NCBI GenBank assembly: GCA_014706295.1
Contig: JACSVZ010000025.1
Span: forward strand, 1,364,001 to 1,428,000
Direction of reading: 5' to 3'
Length of the DNA stretch: 64,000 bases
Source of the DNA: Lycocorax pyrrhopterus obiensis
Lineage: Eukaryota; Chordata; Aves; Passeriformes; Paradisaeidae
Shown: positions 33,909-44,712 of the stretch, in pieces
Numbering within the stretch: the stretch's first letter is position 1
Layout of the letters: each line of letters begins with the position of its first letter
Program-made: the position numbers and the translations under genes
Notes under the pieces: generated by a model
Databases searched by the model: none
What the model was told of the DNA's origin: nothing
Seen by the model: only the letters and a program-made list of their open reading frames with translations

Positions 33909-34385
33909 TCATAGAACCATGGAATGCTTTGGCTTGGAAGGGATATTAAAGATCCTTTAGCTCTGCTTCTCTGCCCTGGGAACACCCTTCCCCTATCCCA
34001 GGCTGCTCCAAGCCCCATCCAGCCTGGCCTTGGACACTGCCAGGGATCCAGGGGCAGCCACAGCTGCTCTGGGCACCCTGTGCCAGGGCCTCCCCACCCT
34101 CACAGGGAACAATTCCTTCCCAATATCCCATCCATCCCTGCCCTCTGGCACTGGGAAGCCATTCCCTGTGTCCTGTCCCTCCAGCCCTTGTCCCCAGTCC
34201 CTCTCCAGCTCTCCTGGAGCCCCTTTAGGCCCTGCAAGGGGCTCTGAGCTCTCCCTGGAGCCTTCTCTTATTCAGGTGAGCACCCCCAGCTCTCCCAGCC
34301 TGGCTCCAGAGCAGAGGGGCTCCAGCTCTGGAGCATCTCCGTGGTCTCCTCTGGGCCCACCCTGACAGGTCCATGTCCCTCCCCA
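33909..34385 (-). mobile_element. CR1 LINE 3' fragment, antisense, common subfamily
   Basis: From CATAGAACCATGGAATGCTT through GGGAAGCCATTCCCTGTGTC to about ACAGGTCCATGTCCCTCCCC. Close in sequence to the copies at 12735 and 56961. Confidence 0.93.
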
Positions 34386-36937
34386 CAGGCCCGGGCTGTA
34401 TCTGAGCAGGAGCTGGTGTTCGACCACCTCAGGGGAAGTTCAGCAGGGCCAGGCCAGCACTAAGCAGGTGCTGCCTCTGCTCCCTCAAACCCCGCTCCAG
34501 AGTTATGGGCTCACACATTTCTTACAAACTTTGTATTTTCATAAAGCCCTGGGCCCTGGGGTTGGCTGCTGCTGCCTCTCCCATCAAAGCTTCCCTTCCC
34601 CAAGCCCTCAGAGCCACACCAGCATTCCTGCCTGCACACTGAAGACTGAAGTACCACAGAGTAAATAGGAAGAGACATGGATAGAAATGATTAATGTTGG
34701 TGTTCCTGCACCAATCTGTGATTCCTTGTCTCGATGCAGGGAGGGCATCGTGGTTCTGACCCGTGGCTTTATCGAACACGAAGCATTTGGCTTCTCTCTG
34801 CAGAGTCTGCTGGGCTGGGCTGACCTGATGGATGCAAAGCGCAGAGGGATGATAAAAAACCTTCCTGATTCTTAGTCATCCCCTTCTCTCTTCCCAGCCC
34901 CTCCTGCTGGCTGGCACTGCCCTGGCCCCCAGTTACTCCGGGCTGTGATGGCCATGAGGGTGCTGTGAAATGATGTGGGGGTGCTGCGTGTCAGGACCCC
35001 TCTGTCCTGCTGTGCTCATCACTCCTGCCTGTGTCTGCAGCCGCTCCTGCTCCGGGCATGACCTCGCTGCAATTGCCCCGGCTCTGCACAAGCCATCTGG
35101 GAGCCAGCAGCTCCCTCCACATCACACCAGCCTTTCCCTCTGCTGCACCCAGCGGCTCCAGCTCCCCGGGATGCCTGTGGACCGCGCACATTATTTTGCT
35201 TCATGCGCTTTTGAATCGCTGACACCTCTCGTTCTGCACCAGCCAGACCCCCCCGCACGTGCAAACCTCGCTTTGCTTTCACTCCCACGCACGATTCTCC
35301 CTCTTGCCAATCAAGACCCAACTCCCCCATCTGCATCCTGCCCGCGCTCCTCTGCATCTGCATCTGTGCTCGCAGCAGCCCCTTTTGTGCCTCTCCCAGC
35401 TGCGCACACGGATGCGATGCCGTTTGCAGCGCCGGGAGCTCGCTGGGTTGTTAGTGACCTGACACAAGTATCGACTCCCTCTCCCCTTGTCAGCTGGCAG
35501 AGAAGAACGAGGCTCCCGGAGCGTGACATCACCTGAGCGACAGCCCCCGCTCTGCCATCGATCGCCCGGGTGACAAATGAACCGGCGGCTCGGCAGGGCA
35601 GGACCAGCCGCGACAGGGAGAGGCTGCCTGAAGGGATCCCAGCTCTCTGCCCGTGCCCAGCCTGCAGGAATGTGGTTACCTGGTTCCAAGAGCTCGGCCA
35701 GCCCTTTTTGCTTGTCTTGCATTTCCCTGCTCCGTGAAGTGTTGCCCAGCCTTGCCCCCACTGTGCCTGAGCTTCTCTGCCATCCATTGGATGGTTCAGG
35801 CCTCCCAGCACAGCTCCCAGCATGTCCCAGCTCCCAGCTCAGCCAGCATCTCCCAGCTCGTGGTGGAGGAAGGGTTGGGAACCCCGTGATGGATCTCTCT
35901 GTGACACGTCCATCACGGTGCGCTCCCGGTGCCGCTTGCTTGTGATGTCCCTGTCAGGGTGATGGATGCCAGCTTCCCATCCAGCAGGAGGACTGGGATG
36001 GGTTTGGAGCTGTGGCATTCCTTCGGGCTCCAACTGGGCTGTAAAACTGCGTAGTCATGTCTTAATGACTGACCTGTGGGTGTCCTTGGTAATTAACAGA
36101 AGAATAACCTCTCCTGCCTCGGGATATTTCTCACATGCCAGGATGGACAAATGACCCTCTGGAAGGGGCTATTACTCTTTTTTTGACATAAATGTGCCTG
36201 GTGTGCTCAAATTTGCCCCTTCAGGTGACAAAGAGAGGTGGAAAGCATGGACATGGCATTGGATGACCCACCCAGGACTCTCCAGCCTCCTCCTGCTCCA
36301 GGGAATTAGGCTGGTGCTCTCCCCCAGGGGCAGCCACAAAGCCACAATATTGGGTTCCTTTAAACTCAGTTCTGACCTCCACATAGAGAGACAAGAGATT
36401 CATGGCAAATTATGGATTTAACACCTATGATGAATCCCCATTACAGCATGAAATGAGAAAGGAAAATGTAGCTAAATGGAAGATTTCCCCTGGGCAGCAG
36501 GACGCTGCAGCTCATGAGAGGTTGGGGAAAACAGAATGAAAAAATGGGGAAAAAAATAGAGAACTAGGATAAAAACCTTGTTCCATTAACTAAATATTGC
36601 AAAACCTTTGCAAGCCACTGCTTGCAGGTTAGTGGGGTTTAAAGGCCAGGGCTCAGACCTGTGACACGTCCAAGGTTTCCAACTCCATCCCTTCAGTTGT
36701 CATGACAAGGGGAAATGAAGTACTGTTGATGATGGTCCCTTGGGGGCTCAGAACAACTGATCCCTGGTCTCTGGAGCCAGGACTTGCCCTTCACTACACT
36801 CTGAGTAGTGCAGTAGTAGTAGCCTGACCCTGCATCAGTCATATCCCTTTGGGAAATGCCAGTGGAGCAGGATAAAAAAATGGCACTGAAAAGTGCACTT
36901 TTATCTTAGACCGGGCTCCTGGCTCCCAAACACGGGG
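34386..36937. other. Intronic single-copy DNA
   Basis: 2.5 kb without CR1. A minor CpG cluster lies at 35540-35615 (CCATCGATCGCCCGGG, GAACCGGCGGCTCGG). Open frames up to 188 aa lack any recognisable domain. Confidence 0.55.
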
Positions 36938-37073
36938 TTTAAGGCCAGGTTGGACGGGGCTTGGAGCAACCTGGTCTGGTGGAAGGTCTCCCTACCCATG
37001 GAAGGGGGGTGGAATGAGATGATCTCTAAGGTCCTTTCCAACCCAAACCATTCCACGATTTTGTGACTCTAGG
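36938..37073 (+). mobile_element. CR1 LINE tail, sense
   Basis: Starts at TTTAAGGCCAGGTTGGACGG; contains GGAGCAACCTGGTCTGGTGG; tail CCATTCCACGATTTTGTGAC. Confidence 0.9.
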
Positions 37074-37689
37074 ATAATGCAGCTGGAGATGAATTCCCAC
37101 AGGGAGGAGCTGTCAGTAGCTGCCACTGGGTGGCTTTGCTGGAAGTGCAGGAAGGAAGACAGGCTTTAGCAACAAAATAGGGGAGGAGAATTGGGGAAGG
37201 GGCTCCCAGAGTGCTGCCTGCTTGGCTTGTCCTGTGGGCAGAAAGGAATCCAGACATTTATGGCCTCAATGGAAACACAGCCGGCCTGATATAATTTCTG
37301 TGGTGCCGAAGCCTCCATGTGCAATCCTTCAGATCCCTCAGGCTCAAATCCCGCCCTTGAAGAACGGGAAGAAAGAGCAGGGTGAGGCAGGAACAGGAGC
37401 CTTGGGGTCATGGATCTGGTCCCTGTGACAGAAGGGCATCCAGGAGCTTGGTGCAGTCATCGCTGGAGTTGGGCAGCGGCCAAGCAGAAGAGTTGTGGAG
37501 ACAAGTGTCTGTAATCCCCACTGAGCCATAAATCATGGAGGGGCTGAACTCTCCTCCCCGTGACCCCATGGATCCTCTCCCTGTTCTTACGGCAATGAGC
37601 GCCGGACAGCCCATGGTGGGTTCAGACAATCCCGGGAGCATCCTCACACCCGAGGTGGCTGTTTCTTATTCAGGTTGTTGCTAGGGAAT
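37074..37689. other. Intronic single-copy DNA
   Basis: Nothing recognised. Confidence 0.55.
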
Positions 37690-38070
37690 TCTGCAGAGAT
37701 TTCTCCTAGTGGGTGAGAAGTGACTTTCAAATCAGCGGCAGCATGAAAAAAATCGCAGCGGAAAAATAAGAGTCTTTCACGAGATCCCGTTTAATTGCTA
37801 ACGAAGACAAAAATCACAGCTCTCACATTTGGTTCCCCAACAAAACCCAGATAGCAGCTGCCCCGTACATATCTGATTCCGACTGGTAGGTTTAAAAGAT
37901 ACAGAAGGTATTTAATGATAATGATAATGATTTACATTTATATAGTGCCTTGTATCCGCCGGGATCACAAAGTGCTTTATATATGTATGGATAAAAATAT
38001 ACTGGATAACAAGCACTCCATCCATCACCAAATCACAGCCCCTTCCCTGGCGAGGCTGCAAGCTGTTCAG
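37690..38070. promoter_or_regulatory. Candidate conserved element with ancient-repeat-like core
   Basis: Between 37915 and 37982 lies (ATGATA)n-like sequence, then TTTACATTTATATAGTGCCT, GGGATCACAAAGTGCTTTAT. A TTTATATAGYGCY..CAAAGYGCTTTA pattern of this kind recurs in many animal genomes as the remains of old mobile elements. Flanks are AT-rich and repeat-free. Confidence 0.4.
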
Positions 38071-38292
38071 GAAAGAGTTGCTGCATTTCCAGAGCCACTC
38101 TCCCTCCTCGCTCCTATGGCACTTGGGGTGCTGTACGGTAATTTTGTAATAAAACCAGGTGATAAAAACACTTTAAAAACAACAATGTCATAAAAAAGGA
38201 GAACCCTCAGTGTCATAAAACAGCACGCCGAGGAACAGGAGGGGAAACTTGAGAGGGAAAAGGTTATAATGGCTTTAAAATAAAACAGAGTA

Positions 38293-38527
38293 TGTTTGGG
38301 TTGGATATTGGGCAGAAATTCTTCCCTGTGAGGGTGGGGAGGCCCTGGCACAGGGTGCCCAGAGCAGCTGTGGCTGCCCCTGGATCCCTGGAAGTGTCCA
38401 AGGCCAGGTTGGACGGGGCTTGGAGCACCCTGGGACAGTGGGAGGTGTCCCTTCCCATGGCACAGGAGTGGAACAAGATGAGCTTTAAGATCCTTTCCAA
38501 CCCAAACCATTCCATGATTCCACAATA
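38293..38527 (+). mobile_element. CR1 LINE 3' fragment, sense
   Basis: About 235 bp from GTTTGGGTTGGATATTGGGC to CATTCCATGATTCCACAATA, with a well-kept tail. Confidence 0.92.
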
Positions 38528-39461
38528 AACAGGGACAGTCGCCATCAGGAAGATCAGCTCTGGAGGAGAAATGTCCTCCAGCTGCTCTGGGCTAGAAGGT
38601 GAAGAGCTTGGCCAGCAGGAGCAGCTCCAAAGCATGGGTACCATCAGAGCTGGGTAGTCAGGGACCTCCCTACATTACTTTGGAAGTAGCAACACAAGGC
38701 AAACTCCTGACACCTGATGCTCACATGATGCTTCTTCTTCCACGCTCTGCTTTGTCCTGCTGTGGAGCAGATCTGTTCCCATGGGTTGGGTGCAGCCCAG
38801 CCTGCTCTGCCTGTGGCACCGTGTTTTGGTGCCTGTCCTAGGAGGCATGAAGCCTTCCCAGCCAAAAATCCTCCGTCTGAAAGGAACCACTCAGCAGTGC
38901 CCCTTTGGTGGCAGCCTCTGGCTCAGCTGGGCCTGGGAGGCAGGCGAGGCAAGGGGAGGGGAGGACGGAAGGCAGAGAGAAATCGAGGCTCTCAGAGACA
39001 TTAATTCAAAATTCATAGGCGCAAAATTGCAGTCTGCATGGATTTGTTTCCTTTGGAAAATTACAGGAAGCTACAGGCACCAACAACTGTTATTCAAATA
39101 GCCACTTTGGATGATTAGGATGGCAGGAGGCTGTACTTACACATGCAGACCCAATATAATCAGGCGCGAGGCAGGGTGGGAAGGCAAGGCCGGGGAAGGG
39201 GAGCTGGAGGAGCTCAGAAGCAAAAACAGCAGCAGGGTGGCTCTGTGGGAAGAGCCACGGGGCCAAAACCAGCCCCGCTGCTGGATGCAGCAGGAGCAGC
39301 CACTTCACTTCCAGGTTTGGGGTGATAAGGAGAGCACAGAGCTGGGAGGTGATTCCTGGGGGAAGTTGCTCGGCCCTCATGAGTCAGCAGCTGAGGACAG
39401 GCAGTGCACAGGGACAAGCACCCTTCCCGCAGCGAGGGCTTTGCTCTGCCCTGCACATCCA
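38528..39461. other. Intronic single-copy DNA
   Basis: Includes a G-rich purine stretch near 38935-38975. No gene. Confidence 0.55.
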
Positions 39462-39578
39462 TCACAGAGTCACAGAACCCCACAATGGTTTGGGATGGAA
39501 ATGCACCTTAAAGGCCACCTCCTTCCAACCTTCTGCCATGGACAGGGACACCTCCCACTCTCCCAGGCTGCTCAGGTT
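39462..39578 (-). mobile_element. CR1 LINE tail, antisense
   Basis: CACAGAGTCACAGAACCCCA through TTCTGCCATGGACAGGGACA to CCCAGGCTGCTCAGG, about 117 bp. Confidence 0.88.
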
Positions 39579-39668
39579 CACCCTCCTCATCCCCTGCTCT
39601 TCCAGCACAAAAATGCATCATCACTCCCCTGCCTGTTATAAATCAAGAAAAAAAGTTTTGCCCACCCT

Positions 39669-39690
39669 GAATTTATTAAAAAAAAAAAGA
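39669..39690 (+). repeat. Poly(A)-rich run
   Basis: ATTAAAAAAAAAAAGAAC, a simple A-run in single-copy DNA shortly right of a CR1 tail. Confidence 0.75.
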
Positions 39691-39894
39691 ACTTTAAAGC
39701 CACACACACGTGAAACCTTGAGCAAATACTGCTTTGAGGATTGGCCTGTGGGTCAGCAATGAAATGCAGGCAAAACATCTGAGCCACGAAGGGTGAAAAT
39801 TGTATAATAAAAGTAAACTCTGAAGTACAAGCAGAGGAAAAACTCCTGGCTTTGTACTGGGGAGCTGCTTCCTTCCCTTTTAAAATGCTTCTCT

Positions 39895-40215
39895 GCAGTA
39901 CCAGAGGTGTCGTGCAGTGCGGAGCAGCCAAGAGCGTCTCATCCTCCGCCGGCAGCAGCTCCCGCTCAGCCTAGCCCTCCCCGCGGATGGACGAGTTCCA
40001 GCCGCCTGCCGCGGCTTCGCGGGAGCCTCGAGGTGTGGGGGAATGTTTGCACACAGGCCCTCGAGGCCCATCTGCGGCGGCGGCGGCAGCGGAACACATG
40101 GCTTGGCAGGGTTTGGCTGGAAGCGCCGGCGGGAGCAGCGGGCACAGCATCCAGAGCCTGGATCCCAACCCTCCGGGGCCCCCAGCCTGCCGGACCTGCA
40201 GCCCTGCAGGACCCC
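39895..40215. promoter_or_regulatory. CpG-rich patch (possible small CpG island)
   Basis: CG dinucleotides cluster (CCTCCGCCGGCAG, CCCGCGGATGG, GCCGCGGCTTCGCGGGAGCC, a short CGG triplet run near 40073-40088, GCGCCGGCGGGAGC). The neighbourhood is otherwise CpG-poor. No TATA box or first exon could be assigned. Confidence 0.4.
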
Positions 40216-40261
40216 TGTCCCCATCCCCTCTGCCTGGCTGCAAGGGGGAATGGCTTCAAAC

Positions 40262-40476
40262 TGAGAGAGATTTGGGTTGGATATTGGGAAGAAATTCTTC
40301 CTTGTGAGGATTGCCCAGAGCAGCTGTGGCTGCCTCATCCCTGGAAGTGTCCAAGGCCAGGTGGGATGGGGCTTGGAGCAACTTGGTCTGGTGGAAGGTT
40401 TCCCTGGCCATGCCCAGGATGGGTTTTAAGGCTCCTCCCAACCCACACCAGTCTGGGATTCTGAGATTCTGTGATC
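40262..40476 (+). mobile_element. CR1 LINE 3' fragment, sense
   Basis: From TTTGGGTTGGATATTGGGAA to GTCTGGGATTCTGAGATTCT. It lies just right of the CpG-rich patch and 100 bp left of a second sense copy. Confidence 0.9.
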
Positions 40477-40576
40477 TCTGTGATGTCAGTAATGAGAGAG
40501 AACCAGGTGGAAGATCAAAGCTGTGTTTATGGTGAAGGTGGATAGGAGGGACAGTGGCAGTGGGATTTTCTGGAGC

Positions 40577-40692
40577 TTGAGGCTTGGAGCAACCTGGTCT
40601 GGTGGAAAGTGTCCCTGCCCATGGCAGGGGGTTGGAACAGGGTGATCTTTAAGGTCCTTTCCAACCCAAACCATTCTGTGATTCTGATTCTA
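40577..40692 (+). mobile_element. CR1 LINE tail, sense
   Basis: From CTTGAGGCTTGGAGCAACCT to CCATTCTGTGATTCTGATTC. Confidence 0.9.
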
Positions 40693-41220
40693 TGGGTTTA
40701 TGTCCCATCAAGCTCTTTTTCTGGCAAGTCAGAGCTGTTCTAAAGCCCCTGGGGGATGGACAAAGGTGGATGTGGATGTCTTGGAAAGGAGGGAGACTTG
40801 AAAGGACAGAGCAGGAAGGTCTGGAAGCAGTTGACTTTTAAGCACAGCTCAGAAGGCAGCTTGGACATCCTGCATGCACAAGGAGACCTTCACAGAACCT
40901 CTGGACTCTCCTTGAACACAGATTTCCCCCTCCCTGGGGCTTTTTGGGGTGACCTTGAGCATGTGTTGGCTGGACACGGATGGTGACGAGCTGCTTTGCA
41001 CATCCAGCCTCTTTCTTGTCTTTACAAGTGCTTCTCTCTTATCTGGCAGTATTTTGCAAAACTTCACAGGCTTTTAGTGGCAAGACTTCTGCTAAGAGGC
41101 TGTTGATAAATCTGGAGTAGGCAGCGGGAAGGCTTTAGTGACGTATTCTCTTCCTTTTGACTGGAAAAAGCAGCTTATCTGCTTCGGAGAATACAGGTTC
41201 TTCCTCTTTATCCACGCTGA
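40693..41220. other. Intronic single-copy DNA
   Basis: Becomes AT-richer towards the duplicated module; no gene. Confidence 0.55.
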
Positions 41221-41430
41221 AATCTTATCTAAACTGGTTCAGGTGGCAGAGCTGAGAGAAGGAAATAATTAAGCAAGAGACAGGTGAAATGCTGACATTA
41301 TTATTACTTAAATGGCCCAAACCTTTTACCTCGTGTATTTTTTATTATTATTTTACCCTTTTTTTTACTGCTGGTGACACATAACAAGGGAGAAATTGGT
41401 TTTTCCAGGTTATCTCACCCATCCACACAC
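41221..41430. promoter_or_regulatory. Candidate regulatory module, copy A of a tandem duplication
   Basis: Contains AACTGGTTCAGGTGGCAGAG, GAAATAATTAAGC, ACATTATTATTACTTAAATG, and later CAAGGGAGAAATTGGTTTTT. Matches copy B (41465-41630) in the same order. Confidence 0.5.
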
Positions 41431-41464
41431 ATGCCACTTCACCCCCCTCCTCCCCACCCAAATA

Positions 41465-41630
41465 TAAATCTCGTTTAACTGGTTCTGTTGGCAAGACAGA
41501 GAAATAATTAAGGCGAAGGTGGCTGCAGTGTTGATGTTATTACTGTAATGCAGCAGCCTGTTTAGTTTCTTTGCCAATGAAATGCAACCAGGGGAAAATC
41601 AGTTTTAAAGATTACCTCCCAGAGATGCAA
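41465..41630. promoter_or_regulatory. Candidate regulatory module, copy B of a tandem duplication
   Basis: Contains AACTGGTTCTGTTGGCAAGA, GAAATAATTAAGG, TGTTATTACTGTAATGCAGC, and later CAGGGGAAAATCAGTTTTAA. The 12-bp GAAATAATTAAG and 9-bp AACTGGTTC are identical to copy A. Confidence 0.5.
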
Positions 41631-42221
41631 ATAAAGGAGCGGAAACCATGTAGTCAGGAAGAAATGGTCTCAAACTAGGAAACATTTCAAAGTCGGTGAC
41701 AGTCTCTTAGGGGCTTTTAAGACCACAATTTACCTTTTGACTGCATTCTATTTTCTCTGAAATCCTTTATTTCCCTCTTATTTATTGACTGGAGAGACAG
41801 CACAGAAACGAGAAAGTGATTCTCCAGCCGCTGGTCTTAAAAATCCATAGAAGGAAATTGTTCTCAGGAGTGCGGATTTTTGTTGTTGTCGGGCACTTCT
41901 TTTTCCCTCCCTCCTTGTTTTTAGCCCTCTCTGTGAACCAGGGCTTAATTGAATCACTTTGCCATGGAGGGGCCTCAAACTGGAAGGGATCAAGGTCAGC
42001 AGCTCTGTCTGGGAGCGAGAAGCCCTGATTAGAGGAGGGAGCCATGGTGATAACGCAGCGGGATGCAGCACATCCCGCTCGGGGCCAGCTCGGGGTGGAG
42101 ATGGAGCTGGTGGTCTCTCCATCCACACACAGCAACAGCAGCTGAATCACAGCCAGGTGCTCCAGGGGGATTTCCTTTGTTTCAGGGATGGCACTGCGGG
42201 TTGGGAAATGGGCACCTCTGT
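41631..42221. other. Intronic single-copy DNA between the duplicated module and a minisatellite
   Basis: 41640-41960 keeps the AT-rich repeat-free texture of the module on its left; 41960-42220 is GC-richer. No gene. Confidence 0.5.
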
Positions 42222-42537
42222 GCTTGGATTGGCATCTCAGTCTTGGATTAACATCCTGCTCTCGGATTGGCATCCTGCTCTCAGTGGAACATCCCACTCT
42301 CAGATTGGTATCCCACTCTGAAACCAACATCCTGCTCTCAGAGTGGCATCCTGCTCTTGGATTATCATCCCTGGTCTCGGATTAGTATCCCACTCTAAAA
42401 TTAACTCTCAGATTAGCATCCTGCTCCTGGTTTAGCATCCCAGATTTAGATTTGCACGCAATTCTCAGATTAGCATCCTGCTCTCCAATTACCATCCCGC
42501 TCCGGGTTTAGCATCCCGCTCTCAGCCCAGCATCCCT
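42222..42537 (+). repeat. Degenerate 19-bp minisatellite, about 16 units
   Basis: Units resemble CTCTCAGATTAGCATCCTG, differing from one another at several positions, with one unit shortened near 42398. The unit divergence suggests an old array. Confidence 0.92.
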
Positions 42538-42639
42538 CTGGACACAGTGGCACCGTGAGCCCCCTGCGCCTGCTGCCTCCTGCTCCTCTCCTGGTTCCCC
42601 CCACCACACACACGTGTGTTGCTCACAGGTTCCTGTCTG

Positions 42640-42905
42640 CGGGTGTTCCCTGCTGGAATGAGACTGAGACGTGCAGAAAAAACAATCCCAGAGAATTCTC
42701 GCAGTGCTGGCCTAGTTAGCCCGTTCCCAGCTGCGAGCTAACGCTGCTGCCCAGGCGTTTCCTCCCTCCTTGGAGGAAATAACTCGATTAAAAAACAGCA
42801 CATCAGTTCAGGGTCAGAATTGGTGGAGCCCTGTAATTAGAGCCCGGATTTCAGAGATTAAATCCTTTAAGGCCAGCTCTCAGTAGCTGTGTTAATTACT
42901 CCTCG
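42640..42905. promoter_or_regulatory. Candidate conserved non-coding block
   Basis: GGCCTAGTTAGCCCGTTCCC, GCGAGCTAACGCTGC, CTGTAATTAGAGCCCGGATT and TGTGTTAATTACTCC in repeat-free context, immediately right of the 19-bp minisatellite. Confidence 0.33.
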
Positions 42906-44084
42906 CGTCTCCCAGCCCTGTCTTTGCAGAAAGGACCACGTCAGGACAGCTCCCGCCCCAGCACTGAGATTTCCTGCTCTTTGATACTTTTCTGCTCAAT
43001 TCCTGAGGTTGCAGCAAGAAAGATCTGGGCAGGTTGGCAGCAAAGTCCTGCCTGTCTGTGCTGCAGAGGCCAAGCTGTGCAACAGCAAGAAGCACTTTGG
43101 GTGGTCCCAGGGCATCACAAGGACCCACAGTAGGATGGCGTTGGGGTGGGGAGGGAAGGGAGCTGCTCTGGGTGGTGCCTCTGGAAGAGCTGAAAAAGGG
43201 GGTTCAGGTCCAAGAAAAGTCCTGGAGCAAGGATTATGCACAGGCTCCTCAGGTCGGGCTGCTCCATTTCGTGGCCCTGTTGGTTTCTGTCTCAGCTCCC
43301 CACGCAGCACTTGGAGGCATTTTGGTGTTCAGAGGTACCTTTGACTGGTGCAGAGGCAGCAAGAAGAGTGGGAGAGGAAACTCGCAGAGGTTTGAAAAGT
43401 TTCCGTGTTGGAATGAAGGAATCTGCTACAACTGAACTGAAAAACAATTGAGTTGGGCAGACCTCCAGTGGGACAAAACCAGTTCGTCCAATCCCACCCA
43501 CCTGAGGAGCTGCCACACCCTGGGTGTGCCTGTGCCCCTTTGCCTCCCTGGACCTGGACGTCTCCCGCGATGTGCTGTGCTGTGTCTCGGTGGCCGAGAG
43601 CCCCGGGCTCTGCTGGGGTCGGAGCTGTGTCACAGGAAGGTTTGGGGGAGATTGTGGCCATTAACATAAACGGGAGCCGTTCCCAGCCGGCTCTCAGCTT
43701 TCTGTGGAGCCTATCCCTTCTTCCCATGTCCCCTAAATCCTTTCTGATTTCTGCTGCTGTCGCAGACTCCGGGAGGAGCAGCATTGCTGGGATGTGGGCC
43801 GAGGCAGCAGGACCCCTCGCCCCGCGAGCCCCCCGGCACCAGGACACCCCATGTCCCTCCACCTCTCCATTGCTGCGGCGAGAGCACCCTCTCCTGTCTC
43901 AGCTCTGCCTCTCTGCCTGTCTCCCTGCTCCCTCCCCTGGCCGACGCCAGGGCCGAGGCTCCATCACATCCCGGGGTGAGGCCATGGGGACAGGGACGCA
44001 GCGCCCCGTGCCCACACCCTGTCCCGGCACCGGTGTCACCCAGGGTCCTCCCGACAGCAGCACAGACGGCTGCTGGGGAGGACC
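42906..44084. other. Intronic single-copy DNA, GC-rich
   Basis: A 228-aa frame (43453-44139) and opposing frames lack any domain. Some CpG clustering lies at 43790-44050. Confidence 0.55.
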
Positions 44085-44375
44085 GGGGGAATATTTAAGT
44101 AAAAAACAATTTCTAGGAGAGGTCTGTTATAATTACTAATTAGATCTGGTTATAATTATCTCTCTTTGCAATCCCATACCTGCCTCAGAATAGCTCCAGT
44201 TCCTCCTAACAATTAACAGAGAAAGTCTTTTACGACACACCGGGTGATTACATCGCAATCGCGGCCTCCGTGGCCAATGCTGCCTTATTAAAGAAGGGCT
44301 GATATTTACAGAAGAACATTGTGATCAAATTAGACTAAAATTAACTGGAGTAAATTAAGAATAAGACAGTTTCTT
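44085..44375. promoter_or_regulatory. Candidate conserved non-coding block
   Basis: Dense in TAAT cores: GTTATAATTACTAATTAGAT, GGTTATAATTATCTC, CTAACAATTAACAG, AAATTAACTGGAGTAAATTA. Sharp change from the GC-rich DNA on the left. Confidence 0.42.
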
Positions 44376-44576
44376 TCATCTGCTTCCCTTTATTTTCTGC
44401 CGCAGAGTTGCCTCTGGGTTGGTTTGGATGCTCTGTGTGTTGATTGTGGTGTTTGACTGGGCAAAAAGACACAGAAAGTGGCAGCAGCTCGTTTCTCTGG
44501 TTTGCCTCGGAGTGAAATCTGCATTCGCATCTCCTCCCTCATCCACCTCCTCCTGCTCCACGAAAGCTCAGGCTTG

Positions 44577-44712
44577 AAGCCTGCCAGAGCTTAAGGAGCA
44601 TTTGGACAAAGCTCCAGGCACAGGGTGCGGTTGTCGGGTGTCTGTGCAGGGCCAGGATCTGGGCTCGATGATCCTGGTGGGTCCCTTCCGACTCAGGATA
44701 TTCTGTGAAACT
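44577..44712 (+). mobile_element. CR1 LINE tail, sense, CAGGATATTC subfamily
   Basis: GAGCATTTGGACAAAGCTCC, GGTGGGTCCCTTCCGACTCA, then GGATATTCTGTGAAACTACA. Confidence 0.88.

Noticed and set aside
43453..44139. 228-aa open frame in GC-rich DNA
   Set aside because: Low-complexity Pro/Ser/Arg-rich translation with overlapping frames on both strands and no recognisable domain.
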